Shown: positions 63,858-64,000 of the stretch, in pieces | Numbering within the stretch: the stretch's first letter is position 1 | Layout of the letters: each line of letters starts with the position of its first letter | Assembly: GCF_000281895.1 (NCBI RefSeq) | Contig: NZ_CM001558.1 | Location: 1,616,556 to 1,680,555, forward strand | Direction: 5' to 3' | Length of the DNA stretch: 64,000 nt | Source: Pseudomonas fluorescens Q2-87 | Lineage (GTDB): Bacteria > Pseudomonadota > Gammaproteobacteria > Pseudomonadales > Pseudomonadaceae | Position numbers and translations under genes: made by a program | Notes under the pieces: model-generated | The model's database searches: none | What the model was told of the DNA's origin: nothing | What the model saw: only the letters and a program-made list of their open reading frames with translations

Positions 63858-64000
63858 ATGAATCATCGTCGTGGGATCCGTTCCCTGTGCCGCGCCGCCC
63901 TGGCGGTAACCGCAGTCAGCCTCAGCAGCAGCTTGCTGGCGGCTGATCCGGTAAAAATCGGTTTCCTGGTCAAACAGGCCGAAGAACCCTGGTTCCAGAC
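63858..64000 (+). CDS. araF: AraF-type sugar ABC transporter substrate-binding protein (5' part)
   Basis: First 47 codons only. Signal peptide with basic start MNHRRGIRSLCRAALA, hydrophobic core and cleavage after SSLLAA; mature start DPVKIGFLVKQAEEPWFQ, nearly the same as the N-terminus of E. coli AraF, the periplasmic L-arabinose-binding protein. AAGGAG upstream. Cut by the window end; araG/araH should follow. Confidence 0.85.
   Translation, partial: MNHRRGIRSLCRAALAVTAVSLSSSLLAADPVKIGFLVKQAEEPWFQ

Overview
The window is a piece of a Pseudomonas chromosome, most likely from the P. fluorescens species complex. Evidence: the block from comEC through exbBD-lpxK-kdsB-murB, rne/rluC, sppA, maf, yceD-rpmF-plsX-fabDG-acpP-fabF-pabC-mltG-tmk-holB-pilZ-tatD has the gene content and order known from Pseudomonas; REP sequences of the GCGAGGGAGCTTGCTCCCGC type sit between genes; and most genes are GC-rich with tight ATGA or TGATG overlaps.

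Layout. (1) 1-1018: a truncated minus-strand membrane-protein gene, a sigma70 promoter, two identical tRNA-Glu(TTC)/tRNA-Gly(GCC) pairs and a terminator. (2) 1019-7174: an accessory stretch, in places clearly AT-rich. It carries a LysE-type exporter, an Lrp/AsnC regulator and, on the minus strand, a compact five-gene operon: zinc dehydrogenase, RibD-type reductase, HAD phosphatase, DUF1349 protein and MFS transporter. I do not recognise this operon. (3) 7175-21287: a complete Flp/Tad pilus locus: AraC-type regulator, two Flp pilins, prepilin peptidase, a AAA ATPase that is not a standard Tad part, CpaB, TadG, two TadE-type pseudopilins, TadZ, CpaF, TadB and TadC on the plus strand, and secretin, TadD and a DUF3613 protein converging on them. 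(4) 21787-27614: fadE-type acyl-CoA dehydrogenase with its small partner, GST and a YadGH-type ABC exporter. (5) 27718-35241: DUF2062, comEC, then the envelope operon exbB-exbD-lpxK-(Trm112)-kdsB-ptp-murB. (6) 35513-39877: a Tat-exported molybdenum hydroxylase (small and large subunit) with its maturation factors XdhC and MocA. (7) 39984-57402: rne diverging from rluC, sppA, maf, then the long yceD...fab...tatD run for lipid, cell-wall precursor and DNA synthesis. (8) 57412-59532: the small RNA rgsA on the minus strand, a TetR regulator and moaA. (9) 59652-60833: a DUF4823 lipoprotein and a DUF1285 protein. (10) 61010-64000: the start of an oxidative pentose catabolic cluster, probably L-arabinose: FCD-type GntR regulator, SMP-30 lactonase, SDR dehydrogenase and AraF-like binding protein, cut by the window end.

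Points worth most attention: the uncharacterised five-gene operon and its dyad upstream; a sequence-level match between the rgsA sRNA and the Shine-Dalgarno region of acpP, both in this window; a possible three-way-junction RNA in front of the lrp gene; the extra AAA ATPase inside the Tad locus; a near-leaderless strong promoter in front of yceD; and a small upstream ORF overlapping the SDR start. No CRISPR array, IS element or prophage was seen. All family assignments come from reading motifs by eye; no database search was run.
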